A stretch of DNA of 40,301 nt from a virus, in IMG/VR virus record IMGVR_UViG_3300048672_000262, positions 1-40,301 of that record, one strand, 5' to 3'. This document shows positions 22,886 through 30,530 of this stretch, in pieces (the first letter of the stretch is position 1; each line of letters starts with the position of its first letter). The position numbers were made by a program, and so were the translations under genes. The notes under the pieces are model-generated. The model saw only the letters and a list, made by a program, of their open reading frames with translations. It did no database searches and was not told the DNA's origin.

Positions 22886-22893
22886 TATTTAGC
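22886..22893 (-). promoter_or_regulatory. Late-type promoter octamer (GCTAAATA) for the fiber-like gene
   Basis: GCTAAATA on the minus strand is 18 bases upstream of the ATG at 22867 and partly overlaps the stop codon of the nuclease gene. Confidence 0.55.
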
Positions 22894-23554
22894 TGATACC
22901 GAACTGATCATAATATGAGCATACTTTATTTGCCCACATAGTTTCGTAGTGTGTAAACTCATCACCTTCTATAATAAATTCTTGATATTTGGCGTCCCGT
23001 GTTGCTAACATAATGACACCTTTTTTAATATTTGTCCCATACATCTCGTTATGCGATAGTGCGTAAGCTGCAAGTTGCATGAAATAGTCTTCGATCCACT
23101 CTTTTTTCTTAGCTGCACGACTATTCTTAAAATCCATTATAGCAGGGCTGCCATTGTGGACACCAACTAAGTCAGTTGTACCTGCATACAACTCAGTGGA
23201 ATACAGCCCAACCTCTATCCCCCAAATTTCGTTTACTTTTGTAAGACCTTCTTTAATTATCACGCTTGCTAATATTTGGGATATTAGATTACCAGCCATT
23301 TCCTTACCTAAGATGTATTTTTCAAGGTTGTTGTGCATACTTGTACCTATGCCTGCTGCTTCGGTGGTTATGCGGGTGGCTTCTGCTTCACCGACATTGG
23401 CACGCCATTCTTTTAGGAATGTCATGTCCTTTGTTTTAGATAGTATTGTTGTTACGGATGGTAGTGCTCGACCTTCGCCCACTATGTAGCGCCGACCACT
23501 CGGGTGATCTACACGCTGTAATGGTTTATAGTCGAATTTAGATATTATATTCAT
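22889..23554 (-). CDS. PD-(D/E)XK exonuclease, RecB/Cas4-like
   Basis: The 221-residue protein shows the RecB/Cas4-like order. It opens with 'PSVTTILSKT'; H74 follows in 'GTSMHNNLE', then D128 in 'AGTTDLVG', D141-x-K143 in 'IMDFKNS', and Q160 in the 'QLAAYA' motif. These are the metal-binding residues of the PD-(D/E)XK nuclease fold. Phage members act in DNA degradation, recombination or end processing. There is no four-cysteine iron-sulphur set, so it is not a classic Cas4. The predicted transcription start coincides with its ATG, and no Shine-Dalgarno exists, suggesting a leaderless mRNA. It is the only non-structural gene recognisable between 22.2 and 32.4 kb. Confidence 0.88.
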   Translation of the reverse strand: MNIISKFDYKPLQRVDHPSGRRYIVGEGRALPSVTTILSKTKDMTFLKEWRANVGEAEATRITTEAAGIGTSMHNNLEKYILGKEMAGNLISQILASVIIKEGLTKVNEIWGIEVGLYSTELYAGTTDLVGVHNGSPAIMDFKNSRAAKKKEWIEDYFMQLAAYALSHNEMYGTNIKKGVIMLATRDAKYQEFIIEGDEFTHYETMWANKVCSYYDQFGIS

Positions 23555-23589
23555 TAATGCATTGTAGCATTAAGAGTTTCGTAAGTCAA
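23554..23589 (-). promoter_or_regulatory. Sigma70-like promoter with dyad centred on -10, nuclease gene
   Basis: Minus strand TTGACT (23584-23589), 17-base spacer, TACAAT (23561-23566) with an extended TGC. A perfect dyad with arms TTAATGC and GCATTAA (23554-23560 and 23567-23573) has the -10 hexamer as its exact centre. The predicted start falls at about 23554, the A of the ATG. Confidence 0.75.
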
Positions 23590-23593
23590 CGGC

Positions 23594-24763
23594 TTACCAG
23601 CAAATCTTCCACTGGATAGTATTTGTTGTTGCAGGGTTTGTTTGAATAGCTATTGTGTATCCCAGTCCCTTGAAGTACGATATTACTGTGTTTAATTGTG
23701 CTGAAATAGGCTTATTTGTAGCCACTCCTGCCCACACCTGCCAATACAGTGTAGGTGTTGTGCCATATGTGTTATTATTAACAACTATGCCAACTACTGC
23801 TGGTGTAGCAGGTGGGTTAGGTAAGCCTGCGGTAGATGGGTTGAATACTGTCCCTACTGCCGATTGCGTATAGTTTGTGCCGGGTGTTAATACAGCAATA
23901 GAGCCCACTGTATCAGCAACCAAGTTAACTTGTGTTGTTGCACCAGTACCTGGGTCACTTATAACAAGATACGGATTCATTGTAGAATACCCGTAACCTG
24001 TATTTGTTATTATTACCTGTGTAATAGTACCTAACGCATCAGTTAACACATTTGCCTGGAATCCTGTGCCCAGTGGGTATGGAATAGTAGGGTTAATAGA
24101 TGAAACTATTTCAACAGTTGCTACACTATCCTGATAGCCTGATCCGGGGTTCATTACTATAACAGCAAGGATCTCACCAGTTACGCTAACAGAAGTAATT
24201 TGAAATACTGCATCTACATAAGCCATGTTAGGCGCAACGGCACGAGTGGCAGTAACTGAATCGGCTGTGGTGTAACCAGACCCTGCATTTGTTATGCTAA
24301 TAGATACAATTTGTCCGGATGCATTTACTAATGGTTGTAAAACTGCGCCAAAGCCTGCAATCGACGATACTGCCAGTGTTGCAGGAACTGGTTGATACCC
24401 TGTGCCGCCTGCAGTTACATTCACTTGTATAATGTTGCCACCGTTTGTTACAATATCACCTGTTGCTAATGCGCCTGCACTACCATTCGGTGGTACAAAC
24501 ACCATGGCTGGCGTATCCTGAGCATATCCTGCACCCGGGCTAGTAACTGTCACGCTTGTAACACCTGTTACAAAAGTCATCGGTGTTGTGCCGCCAACAG
24601 TTGTACACATTTGGCCGCCACCTACCTGGCATTGGCTGGATGCTGCGAGAATAGCCTGCTGTAGCATGCATATTTCTTCCCACACTACGGCATTATTTGT
24701 TGCCATTTGTTGCATCGACGATGCAGAGGGGAATCCAGAACCAGGTGTGCAGCAATCTGACAT
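23594..24763 (-). CDS. Repetitive beta-structured virion/fiber protein with GxGY repeats (389 aa)
   Basis: After a cysteine-containing N-terminus (MSDCCTPGSGFPSASSMQQ), residues about 65-310 hold six tandem units of roughly 35-50 residues. Each has a strand and a turn of the form 'V-x-V-x-N-x-G-S-G-Y': 'TSPGAGY', 'TAGGTGY', 'TNAGSGY', 'MNPGSGY', 'TNTGYGY' and 'LTPGTNY'. Such repeats build elongated beta-solenoid or beta-prism shafts in phage fibers. The C-terminus (about 345-389) is a separate domain ('LNTVISYFKGLGYTIAI'). AGGA precedes the ATG. It is likely a virion fiber or adhesin shaft; the receptor is unknown. Confidence 0.75.
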   Translation of the reverse strand: MSDCCTPGSGFPSASSMQQMATNNAVVWEEICMLQQAILAASSQCQVGGGQMCTTVGGTTPMTFVTGVTSVTVTSPGAGYAQDTPAMVFVPPNGSAGALATGDIVTNGGNIIQVNVTAGGTGYQPVPATLAVSSIAGFGAVLQPLVNASGQIVSISITNAGSGYTTADSVTATRAVAPNMAYVDAVFQITSVSVTGEILAVIVMNPGSGYQDSVATVEIVSSINPTIPYPLGTGFQANVLTDALGTITQVIITNTGYGYSTMNPYLVISDPGTGATTQVNLVADTVGSIAVLTPGTNYTQSAVGTVFNPSTAGLPNPPATPAVVGIVVNNNTYGTTPTLYWQVWAGVATNKPISAQLNTVISYFKGLGYTIAIQTNPATTNTIQWKICW

Positions 24764-24767
24764 ATTT

Positions 24768-25085
24768 TTATCCTATTTTCGTGGCCTTTGCAGCCATGTC
24801 GCTTACACGAGCAGCATTATCCTGGGTCTGTCCAGCGCCTGCGGCACCTTCAGGCCCAGTGAGTGTTATACTCTCGGGTGTTGCGCTTGTCACAATGGGA
24901 TTGTTTTGCAACATAGCCATTAGACTATTCACATCAACAGAATAACCCATTCCCTGCAATTGATTTGCTATATCCTTGGTATTGATATTTTGAGCCCCAT
25001 TTCCTTTAGCGCCAATGAGTAGATTGTTGAGATCTGAATCAAGTCGCTGAGAATAGTCCTCATATAGGATTTCTTTAGCTCTCAT
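24768..25085 (-). CDS. Small head-region phage protein (105 aa)
   Basis: The protein begins 'MRAKEILYEDYSQRL', an opening shared by small proteins near the head genes of T4-like aquatic phages. It has a helical middle ('TKDIANQLQGMGYSVDVNSLMAML') and a Gly/Ala-rich, unordered tail. Function unknown; a prohead-associated role is inferred only from the resemblance and the position between virion-type genes. The ribosome site is weak. Confidence 0.6.
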   Translation of the reverse strand: MRAKEILYEDYSQRLDSDLNNLLIGAKGNGAQNINTKDIANQLQGMGYSVDVNSLMAMLQNNPIVTSATPESITLTGPEGAAGAGQTQDNAARVSDMAAKATKIG

Positions 25086-25089
25086 GCGC

Positions 25090-26421
25090 TTACTTTCTTG
25101 ATTCTTTTAGCTTGCGGGCCTTAGCAACAAGATTTCTCATTTCCATAACCTTGCGCTGTAATGCTGCTTCAGTTTTCATTCCGCGACCCAGTGGTTCTTC
25201 GCCTTCAGCGCCGCCAAATTCGTCTTCGTCGCCTAACTCATCGCCGATGTTGTCTAAATCTAAATCTGCATCGCCCATATCAGCATCATCCATGCCCATG
25301 TCGCCATCCATGCCGCCCATGTCATCCATGCCTATGTCTTTGTCCATATCGACTGCTGCGCTAACTTGGCCTGTTGTTGCCATGTTACCAACTGCATCGT
25401 CAACTTGGCCTTTTGCTGTATATAGGGAATCCATAACACTTTGCAAAGCACCGTAGATTTGTGTTTGGAATGCAGATGCTGATTCCATGCCATATGTTTC
25501 ACGCATTTGATCTGTCACAGGTGGAAGATCTTCGTTCTGTAGACGGCCAATCTTCTCAACCATTTCCTGCAATTCCTGAGCAAAGCCCTTTGCAGCCATC
25601 ATAACTTCGGCCTGGCTTACTTCTGTTTCAAGTAAGTGGCGTAGATTTTTTACTAAGTTCATATTTTCTCTCATTGCTAATCCTTTTCTTCTTGCAGCCG
25701 CTTTTGCAGCAAATGGGTCTTCTTGCCAGTCTCCGGTGTGCGGGTTGCGCACAACAGGGACTTGATCTTTTGGTTGTTTTGGTTTTCTTGATGCTTGTTG
25801 GGCTGGCATAGGTGCGTGCGGGTGTGGTACAAATTCTTGCCCACGATCAGCGCCACCGACCGTTTCTTCTAAGCCATTCATTTCAGCATCACCTTGTGCT
25901 ACAGTGGACTCTTCATCCATGTCAGCCTCAGCATCTTCCATCATAGGCGCTGCTTCATCAGCTGAACCTAGCTGGGCCATTGCTGCGCTACGAACACGTT
26001 GCTCAATGTAATCATCTGGGAAGCGATATTTACTAGAACGATAGACTTTCATTGCATCTTTCATTGCTTCATCAAAGTCAGCCATGCTTGTACCAGCGTG
26101 ATGGAATGTATCCACAACAAAACTAACCATCCCCTGGATTACCATTTCGAGTTTAGGTGATTGGAATTGTAACATGGCAAATTCTCGCAATGTCTTTAGT
26201 CCCTCTAACACTAATAATCTCTTAGATATCTCTGGTGAGCCTTTGGCATCATCGCCTTTAATTTTTAAATCAGTAATTTCGCCCTGGATTGTCTCCATGA
26301 TTGCTACTAAGTCGTGATCTTGAGCATCTTCAGTAATCTTAAATCCATAGTTAGATTCAAGATGCTGATTTATCTTCTTCAGTGTAGTAGTCGGGACTCT
26401 ACCAATATCGTTCAAAAGCAT
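25090..26421 (-). CDS. Probable prohead scaffold or core-type protein with acidic Met/Asp/Gly tract (443 aa)
   Basis: The N-terminal 170 residues are helical. A Pro/Gln/Lys-rich linker follows (about 205-240), then a second helical region ('NLVKNLRHLLETEVSQAEVMMAAKGF' area, about 258-345). Residues about 355-410 are a low-complexity acidic tract built from Gly, Met and Asp ('MGGMDGDMGMDDADMGD'). The C-terminus is a basic helix. The helical, acidic, low-complexity make-up resembles phage scaffold/core proteins, but there is no sequence match to gp22. A GATAAATA late element lies 32 bases before the start, with AGGAA between. Confidence 0.6.
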   Translation of the reverse strand: MLLNDIGRVPTTTLKKINQHLESNYGFKITEDAQDHDLVAIMETIQGEITDLKIKGDDAKGSPEISKRLLVLEGLKTLREFAMLQFQSPKLEMVIQGMVSFVVDTFHHAGTSMADFDEAMKDAMKVYRSSKYRFPDDYIEQRVRSAAMAQLGSADEAAPMMEDAEADMDEESTVAQGDAEMNGLEETVGGADRGQEFVPHPHAPMPAQQASRKPKQPKDQVPVVRNPHTGDWQEDPFAAKAAARRKGLAMRENMNLVKNLRHLLETEVSQAEVMMAAKGFAQELQEMVEKIGRLQNEDLPPVTDQMRETYGMESASAFQTQIYGALQSVMDSLYTAKGQVDDAVGNMATTGQVSAAVDMDKDIGMDDMGGMDGDMGMDDADMGDADLDLDNIGDELGDEDEFGGAEGEEPLGRGMKTEAALQRKVMEMRNLVAKARKLKESRK

Positions 26422-26452
26422 ATAAACCGTTCCTATTAAGTTTTGTTTTTAG

Positions 26453-26460
26453 TATTTATC
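26453..26460 (-). promoter_or_regulatory. Late-type promoter octamer (GATAAATA) for the 443-aa gene
   Basis: GATAAATA on the minus strand is 32 bases upstream of the ATG at 26421, in the 50-base gap after the 149-aa gene. Confidence 0.6.
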
Positions 26461-26471
26461 ATTCTGATCGG

Positions 26472-26921
26472 CTATTTAACTCTTTTAAAAACAGAGATAC
26501 TATCCCGTGTCTTCTTAGCACGCATCTCTGATATCTGAAATTTATCTTCTAAAATCGCCATCGTATCATAATCATGGCGCATTTTAGCAGCACGTATACA
26601 GTGCAAATAATGCAGCATATCAGTGTGGTGTTTAGCATATATGTATTCGAGCGCTAATACCTTTTCGATAGTTTTAAATTCGCCATTCGTATAACGCTGA
26701 GATATAATTGTAGCAACATCAAATACCATAATATCGCTAAATAACCGCTCTTTATCTAATGTAAATATATCGTAGAAGCCTTTTTTATTCTTCTTAATAA
26801 ATGTATTACCCACCCATATACCGGATTTTTTACTTGGTATAGGTAAACCCCGCTGAATAGCATAAGATGCCGCTTTATCAGTGGCCTTATTTAATCTACT
26901 AAGGAGTTCGGGTCTTTCCAT
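26472..26921 (-). CDS. Conserved phage hypothetical protein (149 aa)
   Basis: A compact alpha/beta protein. The N-terminal 'IWVGNTFIKKNKKGFYDIF' hairpin is followed by long helices with 'LALEYIYAKHHTDMLHYLHCIRAA' (about 89-112) and a basic C-terminus. The pattern is familiar from T4-like aquatic phages near head genes but has no assigned function. The ATG overlaps the upstream stop (TAATG), placing it in the same message as the 260-aa and 166-aa genes. Confidence 0.65.
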   Translation of the reverse strand: MERPELLSRLNKATDKAASYAIQRGLPIPSKKSGIWVGNTFIKKNKKGFYDIFTLDKERLFSDIMVFDVATIISQRYTNGEFKTIEKVLALEYIYAKHHTDMLHYLHCIRAAKMRHDYDTMAILEDKFQISEMRAKKTRDSISVFKRVK

Positions 26922-27703
26922 TATTTTTTAAATCCGTTGTTTGTTCTTGCTGCTGTTTTTTTACCACGCGCCGCTAAGTTAGCCGATAGTCTGCCGGAGG
27001 CCTGATTAGGTTTTGTATCACCTGCAACTGTTTTTGCAACTTCCGGTGTGTATTCCTCTGACGGTCCTTCCTCTACAGCTTGTCTACGCTTAACATTGCC
27101 CATTGCAGTAGGTGCAGTAGCAATGCCGCCAGCGCAGGATGCTCCACCACTTGCGTCTTCTGCAATACCTGCAAGATGTTTCATTCTTTTTAGATCTTCT
27201 GCCATTTGCTGTTGCTGTAGACCTGCAGCTTGATTTGTTGCACCGGGAACAGTGTTGCCACCCACAAATGGTTGCAAATCATCATTGCCATGCCACTCGT
27301 CTTGACCTGTTGTTGGATTTTTAACCCTTACGCCCTTTGCACTTGTATCTACTTGTGTAATCTCACCTGCAACAGGCATGCCATTAGGGCCTTTAAGCCC
27401 CACAGTCATACCTTGTTCAATAGGGGAACCAGGGCCATTCCACATAACTTGCGCTTTTTTTGGCGCTGTCTGTGAACTCTGAGTAGTTGCTGATGGGCTT
27501 ATTGCGCCAGACGATGGGCCTATTGTTTGGCCGGATGGTGGTGTAATATTTGCACTAGCTTCTGATAATCTCATATACTGTATAAAAGACATCTTAGAAA
27601 TTTCCTGTCTTGCTTCTTGCAAAGTTATTCCCTTAGAGGTAACTAACTTGTTTACTACATCTTCGTACATAAGTTGTACAATCTTTGGGTTATGTCTGAG
27701 CAT
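26921..27703 (-). CDS. Head-region phage protein with Gly/Ala/Ser-rich C-terminus (260 aa)
   Basis: Residues 1-48 are helical ('HNPKIVQLMYEDVVNKLV', 'FIQYMRLSEA'). A Ser/Thr/Pro/Gln-rich linker follows, then a small beta-type domain ('GMTVGLKGPNGMPVAGEI', about 98-115). A helix 'LKRMKHLAGIAEDASGGASCAGGIAT' in outline (about 170-195) and a disordered basic tail complete it. The 'HLAGI-x-E-x-A-S-G-G-A-S' motif recurs in head-associated proteins of marine T4-like phages. Function unknown. It is coupled by TAATG to both neighbours. Confidence 0.6.
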   Translation of the reverse strand: MLRHNPKIVQLMYEDVVNKLVTSKGITLQEARQEISKMSFIQYMRLSEASANITPPSGQTIGPSSGAISPSATTQSSQTAPKKAQVMWNGPGSPIEQGMTVGLKGPNGMPVAGEITQVDTSAKGVRVKNPTTGQDEWHGNDDLQPFVGGNTVPGATNQAAGLQQQQMAEDLKRMKHLAGIAEDASGGASCAGGIATAPTAMGNVKRRQAVEEGPSEEYTPEVAKTVAGDTKPNQASGRLSANLAARGKKTAARTNNGFKK

Positions 27704-28203
27704 TATGCAAACTCCATTCTTGAAAAGGCAATATTCTTTGCCCAGCCCGTTGGGCTACCATTTATTGTTGTCACTCTTACACCACTCGGAAGGATTACTC
27801 CATCTAAGTCGTCTACTAATAGACCCACTGGGCCAGGTGAGCCGTACGGTGTAAAGTTATAAAACTGAACTCCTCGCTCTACTGCAAATTTCCAAATAAA
27901 CCCCTCACCTGATAGCTCTAATGTGTAATCTGCTAGCTGAAATACAGCAATAGGGTCAGCAAGAATAACAGGCATGGCTCTTAACCCTATGCTCATTAGC
28001 AAAACTTCGAAGTTTTTCTGACTTTCGTCTAGTGGTTGACCGGTAACCTGTATATTAAGCAGGCGCGCCAACTCCTGTGAGGGCGGTGGATTAGGATTTG
28101 GGTCCGTAAATGCGCCGGGCGAGGATGCATAGCATACATAATATTGCAAATCAGCAGTTAAATTCTGCATTGCTGATGCGGCACCGTGGATTTTAATTGG
28201 CAT
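27703..28203 (-). CDS. Virion-type protein with shared N-terminal motif (166 aa)
   Basis: The protein begins 'MPIKIHGAASAMQNLTADLQYYV', related to the openings of the next upstream genes ('MPIRTNGG...LTGSLVHYV' and 'MTFKVNGG...LTGSLRYF'). The body is beta-rich with Pro-rich turns ('PNPNPPPSQEL'), and the C-terminus 'GWAKNIAFSRMEFA' resembles a strand. A GCTAAATA late element is 18 bases upstream and AAGGA follows. A structural role in the particle is likely; the exact position is unknown. Confidence 0.65.
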   Translation of the reverse strand: MPIKIHGAASAMQNLTADLQYYVCYASSPGAFTDPNPNPPPSQELARLLNIQVTGQPLDESQKNFEVLLMSIGLRAMPVILADPIAVFQLADYTLELSGEGFIWKFAVERGVQFYNFTPYGSPGPVGLLVDDLDGVILPSGVRVTTINGSPTGWAKNIAFSRMEFA

Positions 28204-28220
28204 TCGTTGTCCTTGTATTC

Positions 28221-28228
28221 TATTTAGC
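28221..28228 (-). promoter_or_regulatory. Late-type promoter octamer (GCTAAATA) for the 166-aa gene
   Basis: GCTAAATA on the minus strand lies 18 bases before the ATG at 28203. A further TATAAATT lies about 23 bases upstream of it. Confidence 0.55.
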
Positions 28229-28237
28229 TGGGTTTTA

Positions 28238-29194
28238 TTAATTTATAGAACCAATCTGAAGTTCCCATGTCGATATACCGTCAAATATAAGTATAATTTC
28301 TTGCGTAGCATCAAACTCAACAGAATTTGTTGAGCCTAAGTCAGTTGATATAAGATCTGCACCTTGTGTATTAACAAGCAACGATATAGGCCCGGTACTA
28401 TTTGCTGGTTTAGATATAATAACAGATGTTCCTGCGGCTCGGCCAGATCCTGTTCCCAGCGGTAGTGTAACAAAAGACAACGGTGTAGGTAATACAGCAT
28501 ACGGCCCTGTTACAAAATACTTTGTGCTGAAATCTAACGTTGTCCCTGTAGGCACAGGCACATAATCTACTCCAGCAGTTGAATTTATGGTTACTGTTTT
28601 TGCAAGTGCATTTGTTGTTATAACAACATTACTACCTGGTAAGAAAGTTAGTGTGTCATTTCCTACAGCAACAATAGATGGCTGTGTCGGTACAGCTATT
28701 GTCGAGAATGTGTTGCCAGAACCACCGCCACCTGGTGTAAAAATTAAGCCTGTTGCAGTAGGATTTACGGTTACAACATAACCAGCTGAACCAGCATATG
28801 TAGCAGGAGTATCAGTTAAATCAAGGAAGCTCTCGCTACCTGTACAGCATGACCAAATATACGGAACTTCTTTAACTGTCAGCAATGTGCAATTTATGTG
28901 ATCAACACCTACATCAGTACCAAGTGACTGTATCATTATTTGCAATGATGCTTCGTTCCAAATAGATCTGTCAGACTCGAGTGCAAACGATAGATTATAT
29001 TGGTTTGGGTTCATTATATCTATGTATGCACCAGATTCAATACGGTTGAATATAATTTCTGCGCACGAGAACGGAACTGGTTGCCCGAAACTATTAATGG
29101 CGCCGCTGAAGTCTGCTCCGCATACAACATAGTGTACCAGAGAACCAGTTAACATCTGATCATTAAAGACGCCACCGTTCGTTCTAATTGGCAT
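28238..29194 (-). CDS. Virion structural protein, beta-rich (318 aa)
   Basis: The start at 29194 (MPIRTNGG) is chosen because GAGGA lies at the proper distance and the paralogs begin the same way; the longer TTG reading from 29251 would run through a terminator. The N-terminal domain (1-125) shares 'NGG-x-x-N-x-Q-x-L-T-G-S-L' with the 164-aa neighbour. After a 'FLDLTDTPATYAGSAGYVV' segment typical of phage fiber proteins and a Gly-rich hinge ('GGGGSG', about 154-160), a beta-rich domain follows. Probably a fiber or decoration protein. A GATAAATA late element is 26 bases upstream. Confidence 0.7.
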   Translation of the reverse strand: MPIRTNGGVFNDQMLTGSLVHYVVCGADFSGAINSFGQPVPFSCAEIIFNRIESGAYIDIMNPNQYNLSFALESDRSIWNEASLQIMIQSLGTDVGVDHINCTLLTVKEVPYIWSCCTGSESFLDLTDTPATYAGSAGYVVTVNPTATGLIFTPGGGGSGNTFSTIAVPTQPSIVAVGNDTLTFLPGSNVVITTNALAKTVTINSTAGVDYVPVPTGTTLDFSTKYFVTGPYAVLPTPLSFVTLPLGTGSGRAAGTSVIISKPANSTGPISLLVNTQGADLISTDLGSTNSVEFDATQEIILIFDGISTWELQIGSIN

Positions 29195-29219
29195 AAAGGT
29201 AATCCTCGAATATTTTACA

Positions 29220-29227
29220 TATTTATC
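29220..29227 (-). promoter_or_regulatory. Late-type promoter octamer (GATAAATA) for the 318-aa gene
   Basis: GATAAATA on the minus strand lies 26 bases before the ATG at 29194, with GAGGA between, just downstream of a terminator. Confidence 0.6.
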
Positions 29228-29249
29228 AAGAAAAGTAGATCGCGTGGCC

Positions 29250-29274
29250 AAAAGAAAAGGGCCACGCGGGCCCT
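29250..29274 (-). terminator. Rho-independent terminator after the 164-aa virion gene
   Basis: The minus strand reads AGGGCC-CGCGT-GGCCCT followed by TTTCTTTT. A competing perfect nine-bp hairpin (CGCGTGGCC / GGCCACGCG, 29241-29268) shares one arm, so the RNA can fold in two ways. Confidence 0.75.
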
Positions 29275-29291
29275 ACTCTTCTAAGTGCTGT

Positions 29292-29786
29292 TTAAGCCAA
29301 TTTGAACGGGACTTCAACAATAGCAACAGTACCTAAGTTAGCTACTGCTGTGACAGGTGGTGTCGCTTGATTTGCTGCACCTACCGAAACATAAACTGTC
29401 TTATTACCTAATGCTTGCACCGCTGCTTGCATTTCAGCTGCTGTTGTTAGTGGGTCATTTGCACCCCAGCCCACTGCTGATGCCGAAATAGCAAAGTGAA
29501 TTTGTGTTGTAGCGCCGTATGTTGCTGGCTGAACAGACATAACAACAATACTACATTGCTTAGAAATTTCTTGCAACGCATATTCTGCTGCACTGTTAGG
29601 AACAGGTCTATCATTACCTACAACAAAATATGTTGTTGCTGTAATTTCGCCACCGGAAACAGAAACAGGTAAGTTAACCGAACCATTGGATACTGTCCAC
29701 GCAAATGGGCCAGTCATTTTAAAATATCTAAGGCTACCTGTTAATGTTTGTTCATTAATGATACCACCGTTTACTTTGAAAGTCAT
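29292..29786 (-). CDS. Virion structural protein (164 aa)
   Basis: The protein begins 'MTFKVNGGIINEQTLTGSLRYF' in outline, homologous to the 318-aa neighbour's start. It is beta-rich, Ala/Thr/Val-rich and without enzymatic motifs. It has its own late element (GATAAATA, 25 bases upstream), a good AGGAG ribosome site and a terminator after it. This monocistronic, strong-expression layout suits an abundant particle protein. Decoration or tail-associated roles are both possible. Confidence 0.7.
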   Translation of the reverse strand: MTFKVNGGIINEQTLTGSLRYFKMTGPFAWTVSNGSVNLPVSVSGGEITATTYFVVGNDRPVPNSAAEYALQEISKQCSIVVMSVQPATYGATTQIHFAISASAVGWGANDPLTTAAEMQAAVQALGNKTVYVSVGAANQATPPVTAVANLGTVAIVEVPFKLA

Positions 29787-29810
29787 TTTGTAATCTCCTA
29801 CAATTGTACT

Positions 29811-29818
29811 TATTTATC
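29811..29818 (-). promoter_or_regulatory. Late-type promoter octamer (GATAAATA) for the 164-aa gene
   Basis: GATAAATA on the minus strand lies 25 bases before the ATG at 29786, followed by AGGAG. Confidence 0.65.
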
Positions 29819-29841
29819 ACATTAGATAAATTTTAGTCAAC

Positions 29842-29866
29842 AAAAAAGCAGCCGAAGCTGCTTTCT
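29842..29866 (-). terminator. Strong UUCG terminator after the 194-aa virion gene
   Basis: Minus strand: AAGCAGC-TTCG-GCTGCTTTTTTG, a stem capped by a UUCG tetraloop with a six-T tail, 20 bases past the stop at 29886. It is one of the clearest terminators in the window. Confidence 0.9.
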
Positions 29867-29885
29867 TGATTTGCTAATAATAAAA

Positions 29886-30470
29886 TTAGACTGCTTTTGG
29901 GTAGAAACCAGGTGTACCTGTTGGGCTGTTCATTGGGTATGCACCAGATGTGGAACCTGGGCCAGAAACGATAGCACCGTTAGCGCCTGTAGCATCAGCC
30001 ATTGTGCCATTCATATAAACAAAGTTCATATCGAATGTTACTGCACCAGCTGCAACGCCAACAAGAGCGCCAACTGTAGCTGTAGGTGCTGCACCAGCTG
30101 TTGTTACAACTGCTTGAGCGCCAGCAACAGGGATAGCTGTAGCGATAACGCCGTCTGTTAAAGGTGCGAACCAACCTTCAGCATTGCCTAACATAACGTC
30201 AACTGCAAAACCAGCAGCATCGTACTCGCTGATTGCAAGAACAGTAGCACGAGTTTCAAGCGACTTAAGTGCCTGAACCATTGCGCTTTCTACAACGCCA
30301 AACACTGAATCAGCAACAGTACCTGCACCAGCTGGTGTAGCTGAGCCAAGGACTGTAAGATCAGCGGCTGCAAGAGCCTTGATGTCTTTGTTGAATGTTA
30401 ACTTAACGAATGCAACTTTACGTTCAACCCATACGCCTGGGTAAGCTGCGCCATTTACTTTTGTTGTCAT
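29886..30470 (-). CDS. Abundant virion-type protein, Ala/Gly/Val-rich (194 aa)
   Basis: The protein begins 'MTTKVNGAAYPGVWVERKVAFV', distantly like the other virion N-termini. It then becomes an unusually Ala/Gly/Thr/Val-rich protein with few charges and a Pro/Gly-rich C-terminus ('SGAYPMNSPTGTPGFYPKAV'). Expression signals are the strongest here: two overlapping GATAAAT elements, an AAGGAG site and a UUCG terminator. This suggests a major particle component such as a decoration or tail-tube-associated protein. It does not resemble the gp23 capsid protein, being far too short. Confidence 0.7.
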   Translation of the reverse strand: MTTKVNGAAYPGVWVERKVAFVKLTFNKDIKALAAADLTVLGSATPAGAGTVADSVFGVVESAMVQALKSLETRATVLAISEYDAAGFAVDVMLGNAEGWFAPLTDGVIATAIPVAGAQAVVTTAGAAPTATVGALVGVAAGAVTFDMNFVYMNGTMADATGANGAIVSGPGSTSGAYPMNSPTGTPGFYPKAV

Positions 30471-30516
30471 AATAATAACTCCTTAAATTGTGATAGGTTT
30501 ATCCTATTCATACATT

Positions 30517-30530
30517 TATTTATCATTTAT
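30517..30530 (-). promoter_or_regulatory. Tandem late-type octamers upstream of the 194-aa gene
   Basis: The minus strand reads GATAAAT-GATAAATA, two overlapping copies, about 47 bases before the ATG at 30470. The leader also holds an ATAGG-N5-CCTAT dyad near 30493-30507. The elements overlap the end of the 72-aa gene. Confidence 0.6.

Noticed and set aside
22889-23554. Reading the nuclease as a CRISPR Cas4
   Set aside because: No iron-sulphur cysteines and no CRISPR context; phage RecB-like exonucleases share the same core.
29194-29251. Longer N-terminus of the 318-aa virion protein from a TTG codon
   Set aside because: It would read through the preceding terminator region and lacks a ribosome site; the ATG at 29194 has GAGGA and matches the paralogs.
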